Positions 35,801 through 44,222 of a stretch of 64,000 nt of DNA are shown here, in pieces. The notes below the pieces were generated by a model. The model ran no database searches and had not been told where the DNA came from. It was given only the letters and a program-made list of their open reading frames with translations. The stretch spans positions 517,501-581,500 of the forward strand of contig JAEMWC010000377.1 of NCBI GenBank assembly GCA_016490735.1, written 5' to 3'. The stretch comes from Pachyseris speciosa. Lineage: Eukaryota; Cnidaria; Anthozoa; Scleractinia; Pachyseridae. Made by a program: the position numbers and the translations under genes. Position 1 is the stretch's first letter, and the number at the start of each line of letters is the position of its first letter.

Positions 35801-37029
35801 ATTAAGCGGATTTTTTTAAGTAAAAGTACACATAACATGGATGTTCTTTGCACAGCAATTTGGAGAAGCCCTTATTTATGACTGCCCTTATTTATGACTA
35901 AAAAACTCCCTCTTATTAATTTTAACTGGGGAGAGGAGTTCCCATAGTACATCACTTCCCTTTTACATAATCAAAACTAATGTTTTGAACACGAATGAAA
36001 CAACTAATAAACAGCCAATCTAAATGAGCCCAGTACTTTTGAACACAACAAACAAAGTGGACTTCTGATGAAAATGAGGCCCTCAACTGTTTTGCTTTTG
36101 AGACAATAATTAATGCTGGACAAGAAGGCTGGGGATGTTTATTACCTGTCAACTTTTCTTCCAGTGCTGTTGAATAAATCCTTTGGCAAACTGTAAGAAA
36201 GAAAGTATTGTCACATGACTGCTCCAGTTTATACAGTTTACCATTTGATGATGCACAGTTATCCCTATGTTTATGTATTATTTCATTTATTCAGTATACC
36301 TTCCTTGAGTAACAACAGATTTCCTCCTTGAACAATAGGGTTTTTTTTTAAACATGAAAGTGAGAGTTCCAAGTTTTACCTCTTGGTGTCTCTGCTTGGC
36401 TTTGCCACCTTAAATGTTTTTTCTGGAGTTGATTCCAAAGATGAACAGGACAGTGCAGCTATGACATCCTCGATATCATCATCACTACTGATAACACAAA
36501 CATTGTCCCTCTTCTTCTTTCTCTTTTTTGATGGACTGCAACACAAGCAGATGATAAGTTTGAAATAAGATTTGTTTTTAAAACTATGTGTATCTCATGC
36601 CACAGATAATTTGCTGCCTAATTAAGTGTAACACGATCAGGAAATATTGTCATACCGTGTAACTTCTCCTCCGGTCTCTTTTTTTTTCAGATTTCTAAAA
36701 AAAGGTAAAGGCATTTAGAACAAAAATCTGACAATAATGAAATAGGCGCCGATCCATGGGCATACCCAACTTCCCTGTTGCATAACAAATGAACCACAAA
36801 TTTTAACAATAAGGGATATATAAAAGACCAACTACATTGGTTTTGTCGTGAAAGTATTCATTTTCCTTTTAAACGATGGTACCTGCCAACAGAAGATAGA
36901 CGTCTAACTGGGGATGGCATAATAAGTGTTACTTACCACATCAGTGTACTTATAACTCCCAAGAGGACAAACGAAAGCGGTAATAATACAGTCATCTGAA
37001 TTGACGTATAATGGTTCTGTTCGGTCCAT
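32895..37029 (-). CDS. MULE transposase, SWIM zinc finger, probable five exons
   Basis: The last exon (35616-32895) is open from 35474 for 859 codons. It shows CVDMTFDIGNFYVVVTTYRH (first Asp), SDGESALIKALELEFPFAVGFLCQTH (second Asp and the CxxH segment), DNNCPEAMNASLKTWM, and a C-terminal SWIM-type CSTPCLQYKTHNLCSH. Candidate upstream exons with matching GT/AG and phases lie at 36146-36190, 36380-36535, 36656-36694 and 36937-37029 (ATG at 37029). Exon 2 needs a one-base change in an A9 run, and a TGA occurs at 35505-35507, so this copy is probably inactive. A 90-bp in-frame tandem duplication (34181-34270, 34271-34360) repeats 30 residues. Confidence 0.82.
34181..34360 (-). repeat. 90-bp in-frame tandem duplication in the MULE transposase
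   Basis: Two adjacent 90-bp units differ at one base (TCCTAC / TCCCAC). Each encodes LKVKWNHLEVGERRKKKLPE and the following ten residues. Frame is kept. Confidence 0.95.
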
Positions 37030-37239
37030 TGCGTCACCCTATAATTACATTAGTCATAAGCTAAATTAATTCGTTTCCTTAATGTAATGCATCAGCGGCA
37101 GTCATGGCGTGTGGACGTGTCCTGGACAGCTCCGCAAACATTTACCTAAATTTCTAGTTTTCTTTCGCGTAATTTGCTCTATTAGTAATTTGTTTATTCT
37201 TAAGAAGTAGCTCTTCTTATTAATCTTCGTCTTTAAGAA

Positions 37240-38010
37240 ATGGGAATAACACAAAAACAACAATCAAAGGGTGCAACCGCTCTGGATTCTCAACAGGATT
37301 CGTCGGTGGATGGCGTCGAAGGAGATTACGTAACTCTAGCCACCGTTCGAGAATTGTTAAAGGTGCAGGAATCCACATTTAAGTCGCTATTTGAGTCAAC
37401 GATTCATTCATTGACCTTGAGGGTGGACAGTGTAGTGAAGGATGTGCAGGAGATGAAAACTGGTTTGCAATATACTGAAAAAGATGTGGACGAACTGAAA
37501 CCAATTCATGTTAAGCTGGAAGATGTTAACAAAGAACTTGATAAAATTAGCAAGGACCTTGCATCTCATTCTCAAAAGATGGAGTATCTCGAAAATCAAA
37601 GTCGGAGAAATAACATCCGTGTGAATGGAATCCCGGAATCTGACAATGAAACTTGGGAAGACGCAGAAGCTAAGGTTAAGCGAGCGATCAAGGATAACCT
37701 GGACCTTGAAGTTGACATCGAAAGGGCTCACCGGGTGGAAAGGCGGATAACCAAGTCGGGGCAAGCAAACCGGAATCAACCGAGAACCATCGTGTGCAGA
37801 TTAAGAGATTGGAAACAGAGGGAGCAGGTTTTGCGCAAAGCTAGGCGGGAGAAGCCTACCGATCTTTATATCAGCGAAGATCTATCGCCGGCAACTCTAC
37901 AGAAAAGAGAGTGTCAAATTCCTAAACTTAAAGCTGCCAAACAGGCGGGTGAGATTGCATATTTTGTCCTCGATCGCTTAGTTATTCGTGATAAACCTGC
38001 AAGTGAATAG
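37240..38010 (+). CDS. LINE ORF1 RNA-binding protein (MULE-internal LINE)
   Basis: 256 residues from ATG at 37240, with a coiled coil (about 40-115), then YLENQSRRNNIRVNGIPE, IERAHRVERR and the PRTIVCRLRDWKQREQVLR block of the L1-ORF1-type RRM, and a basic C-terminal domain ending FVLDRLVIRD. It is intact, unlike the following ORF2. Confidence 0.87.
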   Translation: MGITQKQQSKGATALDSQQDSSVDGVEGDYVTLATVRELLKVQESTFKSLFESTIHSLTLRVDSVVKDVQEMKTGLQYTEKDVDELKPIHVKLEDVNKELDKISKDLASHSQKMEYLENQSRRNNIRVNGIPESDNETWEDAEAKVKRAIKDNLDLEVDIERAHRVERRITKSGQANRNQPRTIVCRLRDWKQREQVLRKARREKPTDLYISEDLSPATLQKRECQIPKLKAAKQAGEIAYFVLDRLVIRDKPASE

Positions 38011-40952
38011 TTTATCATCCTTACCATTATATAATTTAGACGATGATCAATTTCGGCTAACTCTGTTTGAATTCATGAATGGCGGTACTATTAATTTTGA
38101 TCCTGATAGATTAGCTCAGTTAAAGTTTAATCCTTTGCTATGTGAGTCCTATGAAAAATTTTAGTCTTTGTAAAGACAATGATCCAGACATAAATTTTTA
38201 TTTAGAACACAGTAGCTGTGAGTACTATACCGAAGATAGTTTTAACAACATGTTAGCCGAAGAGCAAAGTCGCCTAAACTTAAATTGCAGTAGCCTTGAA
38301 TCAGGCCTTTCTTTCCTCCATATGAACATTCGTAGTATATCTAATAAATTTGATAAGCTTTCAAATTTTCTAGGCCAACTTCGATTGAAACTTCCTATTG
38401 TTGGGATTTCTGAGACTTGGCTTGATGAATGTTATCATTTTTGCGACATCGCGGGTTACAATTTTTTGCATAAACCCAGAGTCACTCGCGTTGGTGGAGG
38501 TGTTGGCCTTTACATTGGTGAGCATTTGAATTACAAACAACGTCCTGATCTAGCGTTCCCTGTCGACGGAAGTGCTGAATCTTTGTTTGTTGAAATTAAT
38601 AGGACAAAAGAAAAGAATGTAATTGTCGGCATTATTTATCGACCACCCGACTCACTGTTAAATGAATTTCTTTCTGATTTGGACCTAGTACTGGGAAAAA
38701 TTACCAAAGAAAATAAGCTTGTATTTTTAATGGGTGACTGGAATTTAAATCTAATTAATCACCATTGCCATAAAGCGACAAGTGACTTCTTGGATTTGTT
38801 GTACTCTAGGATGCTTTTCCCACTCATTACACGTCCCACTAGAATTACGGCGAACAAAGCTTCACTGATAGATAACATTTTCAGGAACGATCCACTTTGT
38901 CCTTCAATAAGTGGTCTTTTTCTCAATGATATATCTGACCATTTACCGATTTTTTCACTTGTTTTGAATAATAATAGCACCAGTGACAAGGACAAATACG
39001 TAATCTTTCGTGAAAAAAATGCGCATAATCTAAGTGCATTTAAAGATGACTTAGGTAGGATAAACTGGGCTGAAATACCTGGTTTAGATGATCCATCTTG
39101 CGCTTATAAAATCTTTATTGAAAAGTTTGTTTCAATTTATGATCGGTGTTTTCCACTCAAAAAAAAGAAAGTGAAGCGGTTCAATTCTCGTAAGCCTTGG
39201 TTTACTAAAGGTCTTGCTAATTCCGTTAAGAAGAAAAATATGGTGTATAAGTGTTTTCTTAATAACCCTAACTCTTCTAATGAAAATGTATACAAGTCTT
39301 ACAAAAACAAACTCACCCATTGTCTTCGAGTTGCTAAGCGTTTATATCATGCAAAACAAATTGAGAAACTAAAATCAAATGTTAAGGCCATTTGGAAAGT
39401 TCTCAATGAAATTCTTAATAGAAATAAAGGTAAGCGTGGTCTACCATCCGTATTTAGGGCAGATTCTCGTGAAATTTCCGATCCAAAGGAAATAGCTAAT
39501 CTTTTTTGTAAATATTTTACTAACATTGGCCCTAATTTAGCTAGCAAAATTCCTGCATCAGAAAAGTCGCATAGTTCTTTTTTACCCCCCAGACTAGTCA
39601 ATTCAATATTTCTTGAAGTTGCAAATGAGGAAGAAATTATTGAAATATGTCGTACTTGTCGTTCAGGTAATGCTGTAGGTCATGACAATATTTCTATGAA
39701 CTTAATTAAAGATACTATTGATATAATAATCTCCCCTGTTACTAGCTTGATTAACTTATCCATCACCTCTGGTATTGTGCCAAATCAATTAAAAATTGCT
39801 CGAGTTATTCCTTTATTTAAATCTGGTGAACAGGATATATTTACAAATTACAGACCCGTGTCTGTTTTACCTGCATTCTCTAAAATTCTAGAGAGAGTCA
39901 TGTACAATCGTCTTTTAAGGTTTCTTAATGTCTATAAAATTCTCTCTGATAATCAGTATGGTTTTCGCAAACATCACTCCACTGCTTATGCTCTAGCTTG
40001 TTTGTATGACAAAATCTCTTCCGCTATTGAAAATAAGGAATATACAGTTGGTATTTTTATAGACTTGTCTAAAGCCTATGACACCGTTGATCATCAAATT
40101 TTAATTTCAAAACTAGGCATTATGGTGTTCGAGGCACTGCACTTAGATGGTTTGAAAGCTATCTAAGCGATAGACAACAATATGTAGAATTTAATGGTAT
40201 TTGTTCGGATTCTTGCCAAATAAAGTGTGGGGTGCCTCAGGGCTCTATACTAGGCCCCCTCCTCTTTCTGCTCTATATAAATGATCTGTGTAATGTGTCA
40301 AAGGTGGTGGACTTTATTCTTTTTGCTGATGACACTAACATATTTTTTTCTCACAAAGATTTTAATTTACTTTCGGAAACCATAAATTCTGAAATGTGTA
40401 AATTAACACAGTGGTGTCGAGCTAATAAGCTGTCAATTAACTTTAAAAAATCGAATTTTGTGGTTTTTAGACCACGCCAAAGGAGACAAACACTTGATCT
40501 ATCTATTCAAATTGACAACAATAAGATTGATTGTGTGAAAGAAACAGTATTTTTAGGTGTTATCCTTGATGAGCATTTGTCATGGAAGCCTCACATTCTT
40601 AGTGTCTCTAGAAAAATATCAAAATCTATAGGCATTATTCATAAGTCAAGTTTTTGCCTTCCCAAAACTTCCTTACATTGTTTGTACTATAGTCTAGTTT
40701 ACCCTTACTTAATATATTGTGTTTCAGTTTGGGGATCGACATATCAGAGTAATTTAAATCGCGTTATTCTTCTCCAAAAGAAGATAATAAGAATAATATC
40801 TAAAGTTCCTTTCGATTCCCACACTGATGTTCTTTTCAAAGAAAAGGAGATTTTGAAATTCTCTGACATTTATTTATACCAGATAGGTAAATTCATGTAT
40901 CTATTCAAAAGAGGTTTACTTCCTAATTATTTTCGTGATATGTTTACTCTCG
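38011..40952 (+). pseudogene. LINE ORF2, endonuclease plus reverse transcriptase, 3'-truncated
   Basis: The N-terminal part is seen in one frame before 38155 and in another after it. The endonuclease follows (HMNIRSISNK, SETWLDECYHF, GDWNLNLINH, SDHLPIF), then the RT (NYRPVSVLPAF, FIDLSKAYDTVD, GVPQGSILGPL, FADDTNIFF). A frame change near 40120-40230 breaks the palm. Coding stops being LINE at about 40950, where the MULE terminal array begins. Confidence 0.88.
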
Positions 40953-41113
40953 CAGAAGGGGGGTCCAGAAGGGGTCCAGAAGGGGGCCCAGAAGGGGTCC
41001 AGAAGGGGGTACAGAAGGGGGTCCAGAAGGGGGTCCAGAAGGGGGTCCAGAAGGGGGTCCAGAAGGGGTCCAGAAGGGGGTCCAGAAGGGGGGTCCACGT
41101 TTTGTACCGACCC
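40953..41113 (-). repeat. MULE right terminal inverted repeat with long 12-bp array
   Basis: About twelve units of GGGGGTCCAGAA (some 11 bp, with TACAGAA and CCCAGAA variants), then CACGTTTTGTACCGACCC ending at 41113. Confidence 0.9.
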
Positions 41114-41122
41114 ATCTCTGAA
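41114..41122. repeat. 9-bp target duplication, right
   Basis: ATCTCTGAA directly after the MULE right end, identical to 31555-31563. Confidence 0.9.
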
Positions 41123-41307
41123 GATGGTTTTGAATGCTTCAGTTACAGTTTCACCCTTTTTATCCTTCAGAGGAACAATCCAACCATATCTACTGAAAAC
41201 ATCAATAACCGTTAGAAGATATTTATAACCTTTATTCCATTTACTGAATTTTTGCATTTCAACAAGATCAGCAGCCCATATTTCATCAATTTTATTTACA
41301 ATAACAC

Positions 41308-41401
41308 GCCGTCGAGTAAAATTGCGTTTTATGGGTGCATGTAATTCATCTGCTAATTTTTCTTGCCAGTTTTCTTCACTCGACGGCTTTTTCCGTTTTT
41401 T
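41308..41401 (-). promoter_or_regulatory. candidate -1 ribosomal frameshift signal (PLA2 to integrase)
   Basis: Sense strand: the heptamer A AAA AAC (41401-41395) is in the PLA2 zero frame as CCA AAA AAC. A 7-nt spacer GGAAAAA (41394-41388) follows. Then GCCGTCGAGT (41387-41378) pairs perfectly with ACTCGACGGC (41317-41308). The stem extends by G-U, A-U, A-U, G-U to 14 bp around a 52-nt loop. The PLA2 stop codon (41353-41355) lies in the loop. After slipping back one base the ribosome reads directly into integrase. Confidence 0.7.
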
Positions 41402-42125
41402 GGAACACCGAGACCAAGTTTCTGTTTTGTGTCAATCATATTTCTTGCAATAAAATGACCCCATTGTCTTTCGTTATATGGAATGGCATCAAGGGCTTTA
41501 AACATTTTGCGATCAGCTTCATTCTTGCATTTTCTATCATCTCCACAAACAGAATAATCAACATCATGTTGCATGGAAATTGCATCAGTTTTTCCTGTTG
41601 GTTGTTGATAAATCTCAAGTATTTCACCAGTATTTGGATTGTATTTTAGTTGTTGATCAAGAGGATTGTAAGGACCAGTATAATTATGTCCAGGTAAAGT
41701 AAATCCTTTTTTAGGAATTATTGGTAGTTTTCCGATAGCTTTGTGTATATCTATATTTCCCCCATAATAATTTTTAGCCGTTTTTTTGGCTATGTCTGTT
41801 ATGCCGTGGTGTCCCTGAATAGCTTTTCCAAACGCATTCATAAATTTCATGTCTGTTGCGAATTTTGGGATCAAAACACCTTGTGAAATAAATCGGGGAT
41901 CAAAGAAATCGGATAAACCCCCTCCATAATCCAATCCTTTAATATCAGTCTTATGCAACTGTTTTCGGTCTTTCCGTTTCGGTCTAATTTTTGTGGATAA
42001 TTGTACCAAACCCTCTTTACCAACTTTATTTAAAACGGGTTTAGCCTTATCAAGAGCGTAGTCAATAGCTTTTTGCTGTAACTGAGGGTTTCTCAATGCT
42101 TCAGATGCATAATATCGACCGGCTT
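41353..42125 (-). CDS. viral virion protein with phospholipase A2 domain
   Basis: The protein has the parvovirus-type PLA2 signature: a calcium-loop-like NYTGPYNPLDQQL and the catalytic HDVDY (about 30 residues later), followed by CGDDRKCKNEADR. The N-terminal 120 residues are basic with amphipathic stretches, and the C-terminus is Lys/Arg-rich. Virion PLA2 domains help non-enveloped viruses leave endosomes. No ATG precedes the domain in this frame; the frame opens after a TAG near 42157 with a TTG at 42096. It may be entered from the preceding small open frame or start at a non-AUG codon. The end overlaps the integrase frame. Confidence 0.8.
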
Positions 42126-42127
42126 GC

Positions 42128-42319
42128 TCAGTTACCTTTAAGCCGAATTCTTCGTTCTTCTAACATAATTCTCGTTGTTTCACCGCCGTGTAAAATATCA
42201 TTTCCATTAAGACAATTCCTTTTTAGTCTTATGATAATAGTTTGATTGGAAGCAGCATTTCTTATTCTAATTCTTTGTTTTTCAGAAAGATTTACATTTA
42301 TCTCAACTAATCTATTCAT
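42128..42319 (-). CDS. small viral protein of the IRL-GND family
   Basis: 63 residues from ATG at 42319. It begins VEINVNLSEKQRIRIRNAASN and continues IIIRLKRNCLNGND, matching the start of the proteins at 43610 and 44199. The usual LTxTQI segment is not seen in frame after GND, so a shift may have occurred; PLA2 follows in the +1 frame. It may be the original N-terminal domain of the PLA2 protein. Confidence 0.55.
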   Translation of the reverse strand: MNRLVEINVNLSEKQRIRIRNAASNQTIIIRLKRNCLNGNDILHGGETTRIMLEERRIRLKGN

Positions 42320-42341
42320 ATATATAAATTATATATTTTCA
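42320..42341 (-). promoter_or_regulatory. weak viral leader/promoter motif
   Basis: Sense AAAATATATAATTTATATAT directly before ATG 42319. The AT-rich half is kept but the TCTAAT half is missing. Confidence 0.35.
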
Positions 42342-42851
42342 AAGAAGTCTATGATGAATCTGTGATTGTCATTCGCGAATTTGGAATTATGTATTGTTTT
42401 TAGAATTGATCTACCTTTTTGTCTCTCGAGAAGATAATATAGGACCCAATATCCGCATAAAACTGAATCACGCTCTTGTATCTCATCTCCAGAGTATACG
42501 AGTTGCTTTTTGCTTGTAGCCATATATTTTTGAATTTCCGTTGGCATCAACAAACCGAATTAGTCGAAGTATTCACAGTATTTATCAAAATTTCTATAAC
42601 AAACCCAGTGAGTGCCGGGTCCAATTTTGATGTCGAGATTAACTATTCCACATTCTTTATTTATTTTATTTGGTAAAGCGTCGCGACTAAAAACTCCTCT
42701 AAAATGTTTAATCTTTAACTTTTTTACCCAATCCAATAAATCAAAGTTGGATAATGGTTTGTTGATGAATTTTAGAGTATTGTCCCAAGTATGGGGATTG
42801 AATTGAAAGGGCTGTTTTTGCCTAACAGAAGTCCTTTTCCTTTGGATGATC
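42329..42851 (-). pseudogene. adenain-type cysteine protease (nonsense mutation)
   Basis: The frame runs from the A12 tract at 42852-42863 and shows the catalytic His in GPGTHWVCYRNF, the Asp in CEYFD and the Cys in DSVLCGYWVLYYL, as in adenovirus-type maturation proteases. A TAA at 42560-42562 interrupts it right after the Asp, where the family has Ser-Phe-Gly. There is no ATG before the His. A TGA sits just upstream of the A12 tract, so the frame could be entered only by slippage on that tract from the gene before it. This protease would cleave capsid precursors during maturation. Confidence 0.8.
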
Positions 42852-43610
42852 TTTTTTTTTTTTCATTCCAAAACCAACTGGGTTGTCCCATGTACCTACA
42901 ACAGGCGGGGATTGCCATGGAATCAAACCATGTTTTCCTCCATCTTTTTTCACAGCAATGGTATCAGGAACATGAACAGGTAATGATCGTCTCGGACGAC
43001 TGTGTTCGACATGTAAACCTTTTCCCGTTAATTTCTTAATTGCTTCAATGGGGAGAGGAATACCAATACTAGCCAGTATTGTACCGAGACCCTTTCCTAT
43101 CTGTGATTGAGTGGGTTTGATAATAAGTTGTCCACCGGACTGCATTGAACTAACAAGATCAGCCATTTGTCTCGTGTTTAATAAATTCTTATAATTCAAT
43201 AACTGAGACAATTTATTATTTGGAATAAGAAAACCTCCCTTTTGTTTCTTCCCAAACAGTTTATTAATTCCCAAGCTTCCAAGAGCAGAAAGAGCCCCTG
43301 TTGCCAATGCTGGAGCTACTTTTGATATAGCTGAAGTTGTATATGGTAACAGACTTGTCCAAAGAGAACCACCCTTTACTACAACTTTTCTAATTTGTGT
43401 CTTTGATATCTTAATGTCTGATCCTTTATTCATGCTCTTTGCTTTTTTCAATCGATTGATTTGTGTTTTTGTTAACATAAGTTGATCATTACCGGTTAAT
43501 TCATTATTCGATAATCTAATTGTCAAAGCTGAGTTTGATTTAACTGCTCTTAAGAGCTTTTCTTTCTGACCTTCTGATAGTGTCACTCCATGAGGATGAT
43601 AAGTAGTCAT
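42822..43610 (-). CDS. viral membrane-active/minor virion protein, IRL-GND family
   Basis: 262 residues from ATG at 43610. Residues 5-75 are the repeat-family domain (GVTLSEGQKEKLLRA, ALTIRLSNNELTGNDQLMLT, TQIRKVV). Residues about 80-120 are a Gly/Ala-rich hydrophobic amphipathic stretch (ALATGALSALGSLGINKLFG). Then comes a Gly/Pro/basic C-terminus with PRRSLPVHVP. The build resembles adenovirus core or membrane-lytic proteins, but the function is inferred. Its last codons contain MKKKK from an A12 run and overlap the protease frame. Confidence 0.7.
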   Translation of the reverse strand: MTTYHPHGVTLSEGQKEKLLRAVKSNSALTIRLSNNELTGNDQLMLTKTQINRLKKAKSMNKGSDIKISKTQIRKVVVKGGSLWTSLLPYTTSAISKVAPALATGALSALGSLGINKLFGKKQKGGFLIPNNKLSQLLNYKNLLNTRQMADLVSSMQSGGQLIIKPTQSQIGKGLGTILASIGIPLPIEAIKKLTGKGLHVEHSRPRRSLPVHVPDTIAVKKDGGKHGLIPWQSPPVVGTWDNPVGFGMKKKKDHPKEKDFC

Positions 43611-43632
43611 ATAATAATAAATTAGATAAACT
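43611..43632 (-). promoter_or_regulatory. viral leader/promoter motif
   Basis: Sense TTTATCTAATTTATTATTAT, then ATG at 43610. Confidence 0.6.
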
Positions 43633-43699
43633 ATAATTATATTTAATTAAAGAAGGTAGTTTTTTGTGATTTCTTTTGTATTAGAGAAATAGGGTTTTT

Positions 43700-43888
43700 T
43701 CAATGTATTTCGAAAATAGTGTCATTGTCAGAAAGATCTTCTTCTTCACTAATGTCTTCGTTAGATTCTTCATCATCCTCGGAACTTTCTTCTGATGGGA
43801 AATATTCTTCGTCAGATGAATCAGAAAATTCTTCTTCACTAAAATCTTCATCATCGGAAAAATCATTGATGTCTAATTCTTTATTCAT
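43700..43888 (-). CDS. small acidic viral protein
   Basis: 62 residues, more than half Asp, Glu or Ser, beginning MNKELDINDFSDDEDFSEEE. It starts directly after a good copy of the leader motif and is spaced like its neighbours, which supports it as a gene. Its family is not recognised. It could be a histone-mimic or a partner of the basic virion proteins. Confidence 0.6.
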   Translation of the reverse strand: MNKELDINDFSDDEDFSEEEFSDSSDEEYFPSEESSEDDEESNEDISEEEDLSDNDTIFEIH

Positions 43889-43912
43889 ATTTATAATAAT
43901 AGATTAGATTAA
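43889..43912 (-). promoter_or_regulatory. viral leader/promoter motif
   Basis: Sense TAATCTAATCTATTATTATA, then AAT and ATG at 43888. Confidence 0.6.
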
Positions 43913-44199
43913 ATTGTATTTAAGAATGGATGATTTTCCATCAGTGTGACAGTTCCATTGTTAAATTCAATTATGTTTAAATCATCAAAGGTAAGAGGAC
44001 CGCGTTCTATATTTTCTCTGATTTGTGTTTCAGATAAAGTGATGTCTGTTCCTTCATTCAGTTTGTCGATCTGTGTCTCTGTCAATAGAAGTAGATCAGA
44101 ACCTGTTGATAATCTAATTGTTAAAGATGAATTTTCTTTGTATGCTTTTCCAAGCTTCTTTTTTTGATCCAGTGAAAGTGTCACTCCATAAGCCGTCAT
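43909..44199 (-). CDS. small viral protein of the IRL-GND family
   Basis: 96 residues. GVTLSLDQKKKLGKAYKENS, LTIRLSTGSDLLLLTETQID and ITLSETQIREN line up with the first 75 residues of the protein at 43610. It lacks the hydrophobic and basic C-terminal part and ends with a short acidic tail. It is a stand-alone copy of the domain, so a duplication within the element is likely. Confidence 0.65.
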   Translation of the reverse strand: MTAYGVTLSLDQKKKLGKAYKENSSLTIRLSTGSDLLLLTETQIDKLNEGTDITLSETQIRENIERGPLTFDDLNIIEFNNGTVTLMENHPFLNTI

Positions 44200-44221
44200 A
44201 TAATAATAGATTAGACAAATA
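44200..44221 (-). promoter_or_regulatory. viral leader/promoter motif, best copy
   Basis: Sense TTGTCTAATCTATTATTAT directly precedes ATG 44199. Related sequences, with TCTAAY at about -13 to -21 and an AT-rich block ending TAT at -1, precede starts at 30851, 43610, 43888, 45472, 45775 and 46584. The gap to ATG is 0-3 bases, so transcripts would have almost no leader if this is a promoter. It may instead be an initiator-like promoter overlapping the start. Confidence 0.65.
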
Positions 44222-44222
44222 A

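Larger units (their letters stand above)
37090..40952 (+). mobile_element. L2/CR1-type LINE inside the MULE, 3'-truncated
   Basis: A relative of the arm LINE but a clearly different subfamily, with ORF1 and ORF2 in the same order. The 5' limit is approximate. The 3' end lacks the last 65 or so codons of ORF2 and the tail; coding sequence passes directly into the right 12-bp array of the MULE. Confidence 0.85.
31564..41113. mobile_element. Mutator-like (MULE) transposon carrying a LINE
   Basis: Terminal inverted repeats start GGGTTGGTACAAAACGTGG at the left and read GGGTCGGTACAAAACGTGG inverted from the right end, followed inward by 12-bp GGGGGTCCAGAA tandem arrays. The 9-bp duplication ATCTCTGAA flanks both ends. 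The left half holds a transposase gene with MULE and SWIM domains on the minus strand. The right half holds a plus-strand LINE that stops at the right array. It inserted in the viral integrase gene. Confidence 0.92.
41114..41401 (-). pseudogene. viral integrase, N-terminal part, read in the -1 frame from the PLA2 gene
   Basis: The frame is open from the slippery site at 41395-41401 to the MULE duplication at 41114-41122. It encodes a basic segment, EKLADELHAPIKRNFTRRRV, DEIWAADLVEMQKF with the first catalytic Asp, and YLLTVIDVFSRYGW. The first ATG in frame is at 41257, after that Asp, so a normal start would make an enzyme lacking a catalytic residue. Upstream of the heptamer the frame meets a TGA near 41424. 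Entry by -1 frameshifting from the PLA2 frame is the best explanation. Confidence 0.85.

Noticed and set aside
40916..41257. Open frames rich in Gly-Val-Gln-Lys or Leu-Leu-Asp-Pro repeats at the MULE ends
   Set aside because: They are translations of the 12-bp tandem arrays in the terminal repeats, open on both strands because the period is a multiple of three.
42822..43039. Plus-strand open frames across the viral late genes
   Set aside because: All are antisense to well-supported minus-strand viral genes with leader motifs.
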